Shown in pieces: positions 17,543-27,721 of a stretch of DNA of 64,000 nt (the stretch's first letter is position 1; each line of letters starts with the position of its first letter). The position numbers were made by a program, and so were the translations under genes. A model generated the notes under the pieces. That model was not told the origin of the DNA, did not search any database, and worked only from the letters and a program-made list of their open reading frames with translations. The stretch lies in NCBI RefSeq assembly GCF_000172795.2, contig NZ_CP020947.1, forward strand, positions 2,793,001 to 2,857,000, written 5' to 3'. This DNA comes from Rhizobium sp. CIAT894 (GTDB taxonomy: Bacteria; Pseudomonadota; Alphaproteobacteria; Rhizobiales; Rhizobiaceae).

Positions 17543-18643
17543 ATGACCGCGACGTCGACCTCTCCTGAAATCACAATCGAATTCCACAAGTCTCCCGTCC
17601 CCGACGCCGATCGCATCAAGGCACTGGAAACACCCGGCTTCGGCAAGATCTTCACCGATCATATGGTGCTGGCGCGCTGGACCGCCGACAAGGGCTGGCA
17701 CGATGCGAAGGTGACGCCGCGCCGCGCCCTGGAACTCGATCCGGCAAGCGCCGTGCTGCACTACGCCCAGGAAATCTTCGAAGGCATGAAGGCCTACAAG
17801 GCCGACGACGGCCGCATCCTGCTCTTCCGGCCGGAAGAAAACGCCCGGCGCTTCGCTCAGTCGGCAGCTCGCATGGCAATGCCTGAGGTACCGGAAGAAC
17901 TTTTCCTGAAGTCCGTCGAAGCGCTGGTCCGAGTCGATAAGAACTGGATACCCTCGGGCGACGCCAGCCTTTACCTCCGGCCCTTCATGTTCGCCAACGA
18001 GGCGTTTCTCGGCGTTCGTCCGGCGCAGGAATATATCTTCTGCATCATCGCCTCTCCGGTCGGCGCCTACTTCAAGGGCGGAGCGAAGGCCGTCTCCCTT
18101 TGGGTCGAGACCGAATATACCCGTGCGGCCAGCGGCGGCACCGGCGCTGCAAAATGCGGCGGAAACTACGCAGCCAGCCTCGTGGCGCAAGCCGAGGCCT
18201 CGAAGAAGGGTTGCGATCAGGTCGTCTTCCTGGATGCGGCGGAGCATCGCTGGGTCGAAGAACTCGGCGGCATGAACGTCTTCTTCGTGATGAACGATGG
18301 ATCGATCGTGACCCCACCGCTTGGCGGCACGATCCTACCGGGCATCACCCGGGCCTCCGTCATCGTGCTCGCTGAGGAAAAGGGCTTGCGCGTGGAGCAG
18401 CGTCCCTACTCCTTCGCGGAATGGCAGGAGGATGCCGCCAGCGGCAGGCTCGTCGAAGCCTTCGCTTGCGGCACCGCCGCGGTGCTCGCAGGCATCGGCC
18501 TGGTTCGGCATGCCGGCGGCGAGTTTCTGGTCGGAGACGGGCAGACCGGCAAGCTGACCAGCGAATTGCGCCAGCAGCTCGTCGGTCTGCAGAAGGGCGT
18601 AACCAACGATGAGCACGGCTGGACGCGCCTCATCCCCGCCTGA
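17543..18643 (+). CDS. ilvE: Branched-chain amino acid aminotransferase
   Basis: 366 residues, PLP fold-type IV, of the longer (eukaryote-like) BCAT class. It contains LHYAQEIFEGMKAYK, LYLRPFMFANE, the PLP-lysine segment GTGAAKCGGNYAASL, VEELGGMNVFFV and LGGTILPGITRASVI. It catalyses the last step of Leu, Ile and Val synthesis using glutamate. The start at the second Met (AAGGTG 9 nt upstream) is preferred over ATG 17522, which has no SD. With ilvC 2 kb and ilvIH 40 kb downstream, the window holds three steps of the pathway. Confidence 0.93.
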   Translation: MTATSTSPEITIEFHKSPVPDADRIKALETPGFGKIFTDHMVLARWTADKGWHDAKVTPRRALELDPASAVLHYAQEIFEGMKAYKADDGRILLFRPEENARRFAQSAARMAMPEVPEELFLKSVEALVRVDKNWIPSGDASLYLRPFMFANEAFLGVRPAQEYIFCIIASPVGAYFKGGAKAVSLWVETEYTRAASGGTGAAKCGGNYAASLVAQAEASKKGCDQVVFLDAAEHRWVEELGGMNVFFVMNDGSIVTPPLGGTILPGITRASVIVLAEEKGLRVEQRPYSFAEWQEDAASGRLVEAFACGTAAVLAGIGLVRHAGGEFLVGDGQTGKLTSELRQQLVGLQKGVTNDEHGWTRLIPA

Positions 18644-18914
18644 ACTCCAGATCTTCCACGCGGACGGCGGCGGCGGCACCGATAGGGTGGGCGCCGCTCT
18701 CGGCCTCGCCCAAAGCCATCGAGCTGGTGAATACCCTGACTTGCGACGCCCGTTTCAAGGATCTCGAGCGCGTCATCGACATCGATAAAAAGACCGGCCC
18801 TGATGTGACCCAGGTGCTCGACGGCGGCGCGCAACGCTTCTATCACAGTGTGGGGAATGGTAGTTCGGCCCTTGGGATGGCCGAATACCGGCACGTGCGG
18901 GCGGTATTAAATCA
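18644..18914. other. Unassigned 271-bp stretch, possibly degraded coding DNA
   Basis: Between ilvE and parD. The plus strand has an open frame from about 18661 to 18927 without a good start (GTG 18727 possible), and the minus strand has one opening with KGRTTIP-like residues. Neither matches a family I can support, and neither has an SD. It may be a remnant or the parDE promoter region. Confidence 0.35.
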
Positions 18915-19166
18915 ATGGCGAAAATGACGATCTCGCTTCCGGATAATCTGGCAGATTACGTCGCGCGCCGCGTCGCAAGCGGCAGATACAGCAGCGCCAG
19001 CACATATCTGACGGAACTCATCGTGAAGGACCAGGACCATCGCAAGCTGGATGACGACGAAATACGTGAGATTCTGAGGCTGGCTGAGGAGAGCGGCGTC
19101 AGTGACCGGCGCATTGCCGACATCCTGTTGGAAACGAAGGCGAAACTGCGTGACATCAACCTATAG
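18915..19166 (+). CDS. parD: ParD-like antitoxin
   Basis: 83 residues. The ribbon-helix-helix N-terminus (MAKMTISLPDNLADYVARRV, then GRYSSASTYLTELI) is the ParD/CopG type. The acidic C-terminus would wrap the toxin. It dimerises, binds its own promoter and neutralises the toxin encoded immediately downstream; the reading frames overlap by 17 nt. It sits directly behind ilvE with no transposon remnants. Confidence 0.9.
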   Translation: MAKMTISLPDNLADYVARRVASGRYSSASTYLTELIVKDQDHRKLDDDEIREILRLAEESGVSDRRIADILLETKAKLRDINL

Positions 19167-19479
19167 GCTGACCCGAACCGCGGACGCCGTGCTGTCGGGC
19201 ATCGACGAATATGCCAGCCTGCATTTCGGCGAGGCACAGGCGGATGCCTATCTTCTCGACTGGGACAGAATTTTCGTGCTGCTTTCACGCGTACCCTCCA
19301 TGGGAGACAAGTGCGACGAGCTCGGCGCCGGGCTTCGCCGCCTCCTCCACATGCGTCATGTCGCCTTCTACCGCGAAATACCGGACGGCATCCTCGTGAT
19401 CGACATCATCGGTGCCGACCGGCTTTCCGACAGACACCTTCAATCCAACCGACGCTCGGCCGGCCCGCATGCCCAGTGA
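19150..19479 (+). CDS. parE: ParE/RelE-superfamily toxin
   Basis: 109 residues with a GTG start inside the antitoxin gene (GAAGG about 9 nt upstream). It starts TSTYRLTRTADAVLSGIDEY and continues FGEAQADAYLLDWDRIFVLL, LRRLLHMRHVAFYREIPDGI and LVIDIIGADRLSDRHL, the ParE layout. ParE toxins inhibit gyrase. The usual start Met is replaced by GTG, which together with the overlap should keep toxin below antitoxin. Its 3' end overlaps the next gene by 11 nt. Confidence 0.88.
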   Translation: MTSTYRLTRTADAVLSGIDEYASLHFGEAQADAYLLDWDRIFVLLSRVPSMGDKCDELGAGLRRLLHMRHVAFYREIPDGILVIDIIGADRLSDRHLQSNRRSAGPHAQ

Positions 19480-20056
19480 CGGTACCTCCGCCTTTTACAA
19501 GGAAAACGCCGAGATATACGCCAATCGTGCACGCAGCCTGCCGAAGCAGCAGCTCGATGCCTTCCTCGCCGCGATCGCCCCCGGGGGCGCAATCCTTGAA
19601 CTCGGCTGCGGCGGCGGGCAGGATAGTGCCTATATGCTGACACAAGGTTTCGACGTGACGCCGACGGACGGCTCCGCCGAGCTTGCAAGACAGGCGGAAG
19701 CGCTGATCGGCAGGCCGGTCGGGGTCATGCTGTTCCAACAGCTCGACGCCGACAGCGCCTTCGACGGCGTCTGGGCGCATGCGAGCCTTCTCCATGTCCC
19801 GAGGCCTGAGCTGCCTGAGGTTTTCGTCCGCATCAGGCGCGCCCTGAAAATCGGCGGCATCGTCCATGCAAGTTTCAAGGCCGGAACTGCGGAAGGCTAT
19901 GACGGCCTCGGGCGTTACTACAACTATCCCTCCGCACAATGGCTGTCGGAGCTTTTGACCAAAGTCGGCTGGTGCAGCATCGCCATCGCGGAACATGGCG
20001 GCAGCGGTTATGACGGCAAGCCGACCCGCTGGCTGACCGTGAGCGCAAAACGATAA
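19469..20056 (+). CDS. Class I SAM-dependent methyltransferase
   Basis: 195 residues. SAM-binding motif I is ILELGCGGGQDSAYML (about residues 41-56), the acidic strand-2 end VTPTDGSAELA, and motif IV-like DGVWAHASLLHVPRPEL. Small-molecule methyltransferases of this size are common; the substrate is unknown. The start ATG 19469 lies in the end of parE (11-nt overlap); upstream ATG 19412 would overlap the toxin far more. Translation is probably coupled to the toxin-antitoxin pair. Confidence 0.82.
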   Translation: MPSDGTSAFYKENAEIYANRARSLPKQQLDAFLAAIAPGGAILELGCGGGQDSAYMLTQGFDVTPTDGSAELARQAEALIGRPVGVMLFQQLDADSAFDGVWAHASLLHVPRPELPEVFVRIRRALKIGGIVHASFKAGTAEGYDGLGRYYNYPSAQWLSELLTKVGWCSIAIAEHGGSGYDGKPTRWLTVSAKR

Positions 20057-20062
20057 TGAATA

Positions 20063-20086
20063 CCGGCGCACGGCAAAACGCGCCGG
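20063..20086. terminator. GC-rich hairpin after methyltransferase gene
   Basis: The stem CCGGCGC/GCGCCGG with a 10-nt loop is followed by CCTTTGCTGTTATT, a weak T tract. It lies between convergent genes and may serve both. Confidence 0.5.
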
Positions 20087-20095
20087 CCTTTGCTG

Positions 20096-20858
20096 TTATT
20101 CGTGCACTCCAGCGCGAGAAGGCAGACGTCGCAATTCCCTGATTTCATCGAGCAGCCGATCGACAATCCAATGCCGTTGTGGCGGTATCGCATCAATCAG
20201 TCCGATGAACGCATTTTCGATGACATCGCTTTTGAGCCATTCAAGGACGAACTGACGCTTCCCAGGCGCAACATCCTGCCAAAAGCCGCTGCCCCTGTAG
20301 AGACCTTTGATGTCGACGCCGGCAAGTTGAACCAAAGCAGCCGGCGTCGGCTGCTTCAACCACAGATCAAGGCATGCCTCGAACTGAAGATCGAGCCGCA
20401 CCATCGCCATGATCCAACCCCAAGCCGACACATCGAAATCGGGATCCTGCAGCCTCTTATAGGCCCAGGCTGAATAGAAAAAATTTTGCAACCGCTGTCT
20501 GTTTGGCTACCGGCCATTGCCGCCAGTCGCACAATAAAAGCTTGGAAGCGATGATCGGAGGCTCGAAGCCGTACGCGGAAGCGTTGAGGACGGCACAGTG
20601 GAGGATGCGCGGCAGGAAGTGCCTGAAATCGTCAGTCGAACCGACTGTCGTTATCGCACTTGCCGCGTAGTTACCCAACTCTGCCGCATCTAACTCCCGT
20701 AGAGGTGCCGATTTGAGTGCGGTGAGAATTTTTTCCGCGTCGCGCAATGGCGAAGCGTCCAGCGAAGATGGGAAGGGATATTCCTGGAATGCGGGATAGA
20801 GGATTGCAAGGCTATCTGCCAGGTCCCGCTTTGCCAACCGCATGATTGCTTCAAACAT
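20096..20858 (-). pseudogene. Frameshifted gene of unknown function
   Basis: Two adjacent minus-strand frames read as one protein. The N-terminal part (from ATG 20858, MFEAIMRLAKRDLADSLAIL to KQTAVAKFFLFSLGL, stop at 20457) and the C-terminal part (20491-20096, NFFYSAWAYKRLQDPDFD to the stop) join in phase if one base is changed in the A6/T4 tract at 20478-20487. The joined product would be about 250 residues, mainly helical, with no recognised domain. It is either a real homopolymer frameshift or a sequencing error. The ilvC terminator lies just upstream. Confidence 0.65.
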
Positions 20859-20903
20859 GTCAAACCCAATAGGAGCGTCATTTCCAACGGGCTCGGCAGT
20901 AGC

Positions 20904-20933
20904 AAAAAAGGCCGGAGCTTTCACTCCGGCCTT
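20904..20933 (-). terminator. Rho-independent terminator of ilvC
   Basis: On the minus strand an 8-bp stem GGCCGGAG/CTCCGGCC with a six-base loop is followed by six T. It lies about 25 nt after the ilvC stop. Confidence 0.92.
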
Positions 20934-20956
20934 CCGCTTTATTTTATCGGAACCGC

Positions 20957-22024
<1,068 letters not shown>

Positions 22025-22696
22025 TCAGCCGAGAACCGGCATCTCCGCCAGAACCTTGTCCGTGCCGTAGAGCCGGAGGAAGGCGGTCACCGCCCTCTCC
22101 GCCTGGCGCGCGGTATCCTTGAGGCCGGGTTCGCCGAGCAGCATGCGCACATGCAGGTCGGAAACGACAAGGCCGTAAAGCGTATGATAGGCTTCGTCCG
22201 CATCCGAAAAGCGCAGCAGCCCTGCCCTCTTTCCGGCGTCGATCAGCGCCATGGCGCGCCGGTCGATCTGGCGACGGCCGCGTTCGAGCAAGAGCTTGCC
22301 GAGCTTCGAGCCGTCGCGGTTCGCCTCCGTCTTGTTGATTTGGCCGATCGCCAGCCGGTTCAGTGCCAGCGAGACGTCGCCGGCGAGCACTTCGAGAAGG
22401 TCGCGCGCGAAGATGACGACATGGTCGTGCAGGCTCGCCGCCGTCAACCGCTCGCCGTTGCGCTCGAAGGTGCGCACCTTGCTCGCCTGATAGGCGATCA
22501 TCGCCGACAGCAACCCGTCGCGGTCGCCGAACCACTTATAGAGACTTTCCTTCGAGCAGTTGGCGGCGCGCGCCACCCCCGAGGTCGTCAGCGCCTTCTC
22601 GCCGCCGTCGACGAGCAACCGCAGCGCCTGCTCCAGAACGGCGTTCTGGCGCGGCGAGAATTCGCTCGGCTCTGCGGTATCGACGGACACGGTCAT
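22025..22696 (-). CDS. TetR/AcrR-family regulator
   Basis: 223 residues. The N-terminal helix-turn-helix is ALTTSGVARAANCSKESLYKWFGDRDGLL (about residues 36-64). The C-terminal ligand/dimer domain is of the group annotated as TetR_C. The gene is transcribed toward ilvC (48-nt gap), so it could share a transcript. A perfect 14-bp palindrome 14 nt before its start is the likely self-operator. The ligand is unknown. Confidence 0.88.
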   Translation of the reverse strand: MTVSVDTAEPSEFSPRQNAVLEQALRLLVDGGEKALTTSGVARAANCSKESLYKWFGDRDGLLSAMIAYQASKVRTFERNGERLTAASLHDHVVIFARDLLEVLAGDVSLALNRLAIGQINKTEANRDGSKLGKLLLERGRRQIDRRAMALIDAGKRAGLLRFSDADEAYHTLYGLVVSDLHVRMLLGEPGLKDTARQAERAVTAFLRLYGTDKVLAEMPVLG

Positions 22697-22709
22697 GGCT
22701 CCCAGATAA

Positions 22710-22723
22710 GTACCGTACGGTAC
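22710..22723. promoter_or_regulatory. Palindromic operator GTACCGTACGGTAC
   Basis: A perfect 14-bp palindrome immediately upstream of the TetR gene start codon (22696), with an overlapping extension (CGGTACGG). TetR repressors bind such sites next to their own gene; assignment is by position. Confidence 0.65.
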
Positions 22724-22876
22724 GGTTCGTGAGGTTTATGCGATAAACCGGTCAGGCCGTCAAGAAGGCCGCGACAGATTTTTTATACGGGAAACCTCGG
22801 TGAGACACCAGAATTGGATAGGCGCGCTCCGGACGATTGCATAATGTCACGCCACGCCATTTGCCGGGAGCCTTTC

Positions 22877-23320
22877 ATGTCGCGCCTGCCTGCCTTTCTC
22901 CTGCTCGGAGCAACGCTCCTCGTCGCCGCCGGCGCCTTCGCGCAGTCGGAAAACGACGTCTATAACAAGATCGAGGAGCTGCATGGCGATGCCGCGGGTT
23001 TCGACCGGCCCCTGCGTCAGCTCGTGCAGGCGATGCGCGCGGGCGATGCCGAGGCCATCGCAGGGCTCGCCGACTATCCGCTGACCGTCAAGGCCAATGG
23101 CGAGACTTATGATGTGGAGAATGCCGAAGATTTCGTCGACAATTTCGACGATCTGGTGACGCCGGAGACCCGCCGCGCCGTCGGGCGTCAGCAATATGGC
23201 GATCTCTTCGTCAACAGCGACGGCGTTATGCTCGCCGGCGGCGCCGTCTGGATGGGCGCGGTCTGCGAGGACGACGCCTGCGAGACAAGCCATTGGGCGA
23301 TCACCGCGATCAACAATTGA
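22877..23320 (+). CDS. Periplasmic protein of unknown function
   Basis: 147 residues. The signal peptide covers residues 1-23 (LPAFLLLGATLLVAAGAFAQ). The mature part resembles an NTF2-like or SnoaL-type pattern (LVQAMRAGDAEAIAGLADYPLTV, GRQQYGDLFVNSDGVMLAGG), but this is not firm. Cys residues in VCEDDACETS may form a disulfide. A start with GGGAG 6 nt upstream is chosen over ATG 22844. It is followed 22 nt later by another secreted protein, so a two-gene unit is likely. Confidence 0.75.
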   Translation: MSRLPAFLLLGATLLVAAGAFAQSENDVYNKIEELHGDAAGFDRPLRQLVQAMRAGDAEAIAGLADYPLTVKANGETYDVENAEDFVDNFDDLVTPETRRAVGRQQYGDLFVNSDGVMLAGGAVWMGAVCEDDACETSHWAITAINN

Positions 23321-23342
23321 TATTTACTGCTGGGGGAAACCG

Positions 23343-23708
23343 ATGAAAGACAAGATCGCCGTAGCGGTGATGACCGCAGCCCTTGCCGCCGCGGCGAATG
23401 CGCAGGCCGCCGAGACCCGCTGCGGCTGGATCGAGAACCCGACCCCCGCCAACTGGTGGCTGGAGGATGCGGAAAACACCTGGACGATCATGACCCAGGG
23501 CGAGGATGCCGACGCGGTGGACGGCATGGAGCTCATCCCCGACATCTCCGAGCACGATTACGTCAAAACCAACGGCAATTACGGCTATGCCTGCGCCTGC
23601 ATGAGTGTGGAGACGGATGGGAAGGAGCGCATCACCAAAATTCTCTCCTTCCGCCAGCTTGCGCTCGCCAAATGCCGCAATGACAAGGCGCTGAAATTTC
23701 CCGGCTGA
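23343..23708 (+). CDS. DUF4087-family secreted protein
   Basis: 121 residues. It has a signal peptide (KIAVAVMTAALAAAANAQAA) and a mature domain that starts TRCGWIENPTPANWWLEDAE, typical of DUF4087, with a YGYACACMSVE Cys pair. Probably periplasmic. A GGGGGAAA ribosome site lies 5 nt before the ATG. It follows the 22877 gene with a 22-nt gap. Function unknown. Confidence 0.85.
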   Translation: MKDKIAVAVMTAALAAAANAQAAETRCGWIENPTPANWWLEDAENTWTIMTQGEDADAVDGMELIPDISEHDYVKTNGNYGYACACMSVETDGKERITKILSFRQLALAKCRNDKALKFPG

Positions 23709-23785
23709 CCAGCGGATAACCGAACCGGATGGCGGCCGCCATCATATGCCCGATTCACAGGCAATCCTCCATGAAGAGCCACAAT

Positions 23786-25468
23786 CTATGACGCCGCAGC
23801 GCAAGCGGCGGGGGGCACCAGGGGCTCTGCCGGCGTCGCCTTGTCGATCGCATAGAGCTTCGCGAAACCGGCATCCTCGACCAGCCTCAAGCCGGCCGGC
23901 ATGAAGGTGCCGACGGTGCGGTCGGAGAGATCGGCATTGGCGACAAGGATGAAATCGAAACGGTTGCGCCAGTCCGACAGATAGGGCGTGAAGCCCTTGT
24001 ACTCCTGCATCATTGCCGGGCATGAAAGCACGCCGATTGACAGCAGATTGCCCTCGGGAACGGCGATTTCAGACCACGGTGACAGAACCGATAGCGGCTG
24101 CTTGCCTTTTGCGGTGAAGATCGTCGGCACGAAAGCATGCGCGAAGGGCACGGCAAGCGTCGGCAGGTGCCAGAAAGTTTCCTCCTTCATGAAAAAATAC
24201 CGGCTGGAGTAGGCAAAGCTGATCGTCGTCTCGGCATCGTGCTCCAGAGGCAAAACGGCGGCACCGGCCGGCACCTTTTTCAGCACAGTCTCGACAGCAG
24301 CGACGTCCTTCTGTGCCAGCCACCAGTTCCAGCCGATCCAGCCGGTACGGCCGAAGACGGCGAGATTGATGACGAGCGCAAGCAACACCGCCTGCCGGCG
24401 CGTGAGATTGGCGAAGGGACACACCATCGCCATGGCGACGAGCGCCGTCATGATCGGAAAGCGCCAACTGATCCATCCGGTGCCGAGCATGTGGCGGGGC
24501 GAAACACAGGAGAGCAGCAGCAGGCCGCAGGCGGCGACGGCAAGCCCAGCATGAATGCGGATATCACCGGCGCGTGCGGCACGCGTGCAGATGAGGATCA
24601 ATGGCAGAAACAGCACGACATCCACGAGCGGGATATAGGTCACGATGGCGGAGAGCAAATTCATGACGATCAGAACGATGCCGTCGTTCCAGGCAAGGGC
24701 AAGGCCGTCACCACCGCCGCCGGGCAAAGCTGGCGTCCGCAGATAAAGTACGGCCGGCGGCAGCGCGCAGGCGCCAAGCGCTAGCGCCAACCGGCGGGCA
24801 AGCCTGAGCAGACCCGCCCTTGATCGCACTATATCGAAGCGCCAGGAAAATTCGAGGCCGCAGACAATCGCCATATAGAAGCCGAGCGAGAAGATGTGCA
24901 TCACCGTCAGCAGCAGCGCGGCGGCAAGACGCCAGGCAAAGAGCAGGGCGGGATTTCGGCCTTGCAGTCGGAGGTCGACGCAGGCGAAGGCGAGCGCCAT
25001 GCCAAGGCCGATCTGGAAATTGATGAAGCCGCCGATCATGGTGGCGCACCAGCCAAGCGACAGTATGGCGGTCTGCCAGTGGTGCCGGCCGCCGAAAAGC
25101 GCGCGGTGCAAGCCGACCGCGCCGAGCGGCGGCAGCACGATCGCCAGGAAAAGCAACGTCCGCGCCAACCTGTCAGGGCCGACAAGCGGCCCTAACCAAG
25201 TGCCGAGAATGTCGATCCCGACATTGGTGAAGGTGCGGCTCCAGTCGATCGCATAGATTTGCGGAAACGGCTGCTCGCCGATCCCGCCCGAAAGGAGCCA
25301 GATCCGGGCGTAGTGATTGGCGTAATCGAGAACCGGCGGAAAGGGAAACAGCATGACCAAGGCCGCGGCAAGCCCGACGAAAGCGGCGATCGCAACGGTG
25401 GAATCCTGTCTGGCGATCGTTTCCTCGGACTCGGCTGCGACCGCAGCAGGCGTGACGATATGGTCCAT
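23786..25468 (-). CDS. Polytopic membrane protein linked to GtrB-type glycosyltransferase
   Basis: 560 residues with about 11-12 predicted helices, for example AAFVGLAAALVMLFPF near residue 30 and IWLLSGG after an extracytoplasmic YANHYARI segment. The layout (many helices, acidic/aromatic first loop) is reminiscent of GT-C glycosyltransferases, but no defining motif is clear. Its start overlaps the stop of the glycosyltransferase gene by 1 nt (TAATG), implying a joint function, perhaps adding a bactoprenol-linked sugar to an envelope polymer. Confidence 0.8.
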   Translation of the reverse strand: MDHIVTPAAVAAESEETIARQDSTVAIAAFVGLAAALVMLFPFPPVLDYANHYARIWLLSGGIGEQPFPQIYAIDWSRTFTNVGIDILGTWLGPLVGPDRLARTLLFLAIVLPPLGAVGLHRALFGGRHHWQTAILSLGWCATMIGGFINFQIGLGMALAFACVDLRLQGRNPALLFAWRLAAALLLTVMHIFSLGFYMAIVCGLEFSWRFDIVRSRAGLLRLARRLALALGACALPPAVLYLRTPALPGGGGDGLALAWNDGIVLIVMNLLSAIVTYIPLVDVVLFLPLILICTRAARAGDIRIHAGLAVAACGLLLLSCVSPRHMLGTGWISWRFPIMTALVAMAMVCPFANLTRRQAVLLALVINLAVFGRTGWIGWNWWLAQKDVAAVETVLKKVPAGAAVLPLEHDAETTISFAYSSRYFFMKEETFWHLPTLAVPFAHAFVPTIFTAKGKQPLSVLSPWSEIAVPEGNLLSIGVLSCPAMMQEYKGFTPYLSDWRNRFDFILVANADLSDRTVGTFMPAGLRLVEDAGFAKLYAIDKATPAEPLVPPAACAAAS

Positions 25469-26523
25469 TACCCGATCCGGCTGCTCTTTTGCGACCGCGG
25501 CTCACCGGATGCAAAGGCCGCATTCAGCGCAGTGCGCTTGTCGCTGGCGCTCATCTCCGGAAAAACTGTCGACAACTCGGCGTGTTCTCTGCCGCGCAGG
25601 AGCGTCTCGATCATGAACATCGGCCGTTTCTTGCTCTCTTGCACGAGACGACCAAGATACTCGCCGATGATGCCGATGCAGATCAGCTGGATGGCGCTGA
25701 AGGCGCTGACCGCGGCCATGATCGACGACCAGCCGGTGACCGTTTCGCCTTCCAGCCAGCGAACGAAGGTATAGACGAGCAACGCCACCGCGACACTGGC
25801 GCTGATCATGCCAAGCCATGTTGCCATACGCAGCGGCGTCGTCGAAAAACTGGTGATCGCATCGAGCGCAAAATTGATCATCTTGCGCAGCGGGTATTTC
25901 GTCGTGCCGGCAAAACGGGCGTCACGCTCGTAGGGGAGAGCCACCTGCCTGCCGCCGATCCAGCTGACCATGCCGCGGATAAAGCGATCGCGCTCCGGCA
26001 TTGCCAGCAGGATATCGACGACGCGCCGGCGCATCAGCCGGAAATCACCAGTATCGCGAGGGATGGTCACGGAGGCGAGCTTTGACAGCGTGCGATAGAA
26101 AAGCGAAGCGGAGGCGAGCTTGAACCAGGTTTCGCCCTCGCGGCGCGTGCGTTGACCGTAAACGACGTCGGCACCACGCTCGAGGATCGGCATCATCATC
26201 AAAAGCAGCTCAGGCGGATCCTGAAGATCGGCGTCGATCAGGAGCACGCGCTCGCCCCGCGACACGGAAAGACCCGCCGTCGATGCCAGCTGGTGACCGT
26301 GATTGCGTAAGAGACGAACACCGAGCACCTGCGGCACATCCGCCGCCAGATCCGAAATGATCTCCCAGGTGCGGTCGGACGAGCCGTCGTCGACGAGAAT
26401 GAGTTCGAAGGCGTCGCCGGCAACACTCTGCGCGGCAGCGGCGGCCCGCCGGCAAAATTCGCGCAGGCCTTCTTCCTCGTTGTGACAAGGCGCGACGATG
26501 GAAAGTAACGGTGCTTGCGTCAT
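25468..26523 (-). CDS. Family 2 glycosyltransferase (GtrB/DPM-like)
   Basis: 351 residues. The GT2 catalytic domain begins LSIVAPCHNEEEGLREFC and contains LVDDGSSDRTWEI, LLIDADLQDPPELL (DXD) and a QRTRREGETWFK segment. Two C-terminal helices (about residues 235-260 and 270-292) are followed by IGEYLGRLVQESKKRPMF. This is the pattern of enzymes that load a sugar on polyprenyl phosphate at the inner membrane. First gene of a two-gene unit with the polytopic protein. Confidence 0.93.
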   Translation of the reverse strand: MTQAPLLSIVAPCHNEEEGLREFCRRAAAAAQSVAGDAFELILVDDGSSDRTWEIISDLAADVPQVLGVRLLRNHGHQLASTAGLSVSRGERVLLIDADLQDPPELLLMMMPILERGADVVYGQRTRREGETWFKLASASLFYRTLSKLASVTIPRDTGDFRLMRRRVVDILLAMPERDRFIRGMVSWIGGRQVALPYERDARFAGTTKYPLRKMINFALDAITSFSTTPLRMATWLGMISASVAVALLVYTFVRWLEGETVTGWSSIMAAVSAFSAIQLICIGIIGEYLGRLVQESKKRPMFMIETLLRGREHAELSTVFPEMSASDKRTALNAAFASGEPRSQKSSRIG

Positions 26524-26606
26524 GCGGACGGCGGTGCCTGCTTGATGGATGGCGCCAGCCTAGCCGGGAAACGTCAAACATCCTTTAATGGCTGCCGTCC
26601 TCAGCG

Positions 26607-27515
26607 CTACTCCGCCGCGATGATCTCGCGCACGCTGTCGACATCGCGGGCCGGCGACGCGCCGTAGAGACGGCTATATTCGCGGCTGAATTGCGACGGG
26701 CTCTGATAACCGACGCGGTGGCCGGCCGTACCGGCATCGAGCCGCTCGACGAGCATCAGCCGGCGCGCCTCGTGCAGGCGAAGCTGCTTCTGATACTGGA
26801 CCGGCGTCATCGCCGTCACCGACTTGAAATGGTGATGGAAGGACGACACGCTCATGTTGACGCGCTCGGCAAGGTCTTCGATACGCAGCGGCCGCGCGAA
26901 ATTCTCCTTCAGCCAGGCGACCGCACGGGCGATCCTGTTGCTGTGGCTGTCTGCCGTGGCGATGTTGATCAGCCGGGCGCCGTGCGGTCCGGTCAGCACC
27001 CGGTAAAGGATTTCCTGCTCGATCAGCGGCGCCATGGCGGGAATATCGCCTGGACGATCGAGCAAACGCAGCAGGCGGACGGCGGCATCCATAAGCTCGG
27101 GCGGTGCGACATTCACCACCATCCCGCGCTGCCCGTCGGTATGAGCGGCGGGGCGCGGAACGTCGATGCGGCTGAGCAACTCCAAGAGCTTCTCGGAATC
27201 GATTGCCAGCCCGAGACAGAGATGCGGAACCTCCGGGCTCGCCTCCGTGACCCGCCAGGCGACCGGCAGGTCGAGCGAGGTAAGGAGATAATCGCCAGTG
27301 CCGTAGCTGATCTGCTCCGTGCCGAGCTGCAGGCTTTTGGCTCCCTGCAGCACGAAGGCGAAACAGGGCCGGTAGCTGCTGTGCAAGGGATCACTCGGCT
27401 TGGACCGGCGGCTGACATGAAGATTGCCGATGGCAGTCGAGAACTCACCGTCGGCGGGCGCAAAGCGCATCGCGATGTCGACGATTTCCTGATAGGGGCT
27501 GAAGGGCAAGGTCAT
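26607..27515 (-). CDS. AraC-family regulator (AraC_N type)
   Basis: 302 residues. The N-terminal AraC_N cupin-like part contains CFAFVLQGAKSLQLG. The C-terminal two-HTH domain contains RIEDLAERVNMSVSSFHHHF and VGYQSPSQFSREYSRLYG. It is divergent from an alcohol dehydrogenase gene across 206 bp, and regulators of this subtype very often control the adjacent reductase in response to aldehydes or xenobiotics. Confidence 0.92.
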   Translation of the reverse strand: MTLPFSPYQEIVDIAMRFAPADGEFSTAIGNLHVSRRSKPSDPLHSSYRPCFAFVLQGAKSLQLGTEQISYGTGDYLLTSLDLPVAWRVTEASPEVPHLCLGLAIDSEKLLELLSRIDVPRPAAHTDGQRGMVVNVAPPELMDAAVRLLRLLDRPGDIPAMAPLIEQEILYRVLTGPHGARLINIATADSHSNRIARAVAWLKENFARPLRIEDLAERVNMSVSSFHHHFKSVTAMTPVQYQKQLRLHEARRLMLVERLDAGTAGHRVGYQSPSQFSREYSRLYGASPARDVDSVREIIAAE

Positions 27516-27721
27516 GCGGCAACTCTTTCTGTCGATTGTCCGACGCCGTCGATACCGCTCCTATCTAGAGTGCCTTAGCCGTTTCGCAAACATATAGGCG
27601 CCTCACTTTTGCAGGATCGTGCAAAAAGCTGAGAGGATCGCTCTAACCCTCTCCCGCCGTTCCGGGCAATAGTCCGCCATCCCGCTCAACCCCACTCCCA
27701 AGAACGAAAAGGAAGGTTCCC

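Noticed and set aside
18406..18894. Minus-strand frame beginning with an AbrB-like KGRTTIP segment
   Set aside because: Only a few residues resemble AbrB; the rest is antisense of ilvE without any family pattern.
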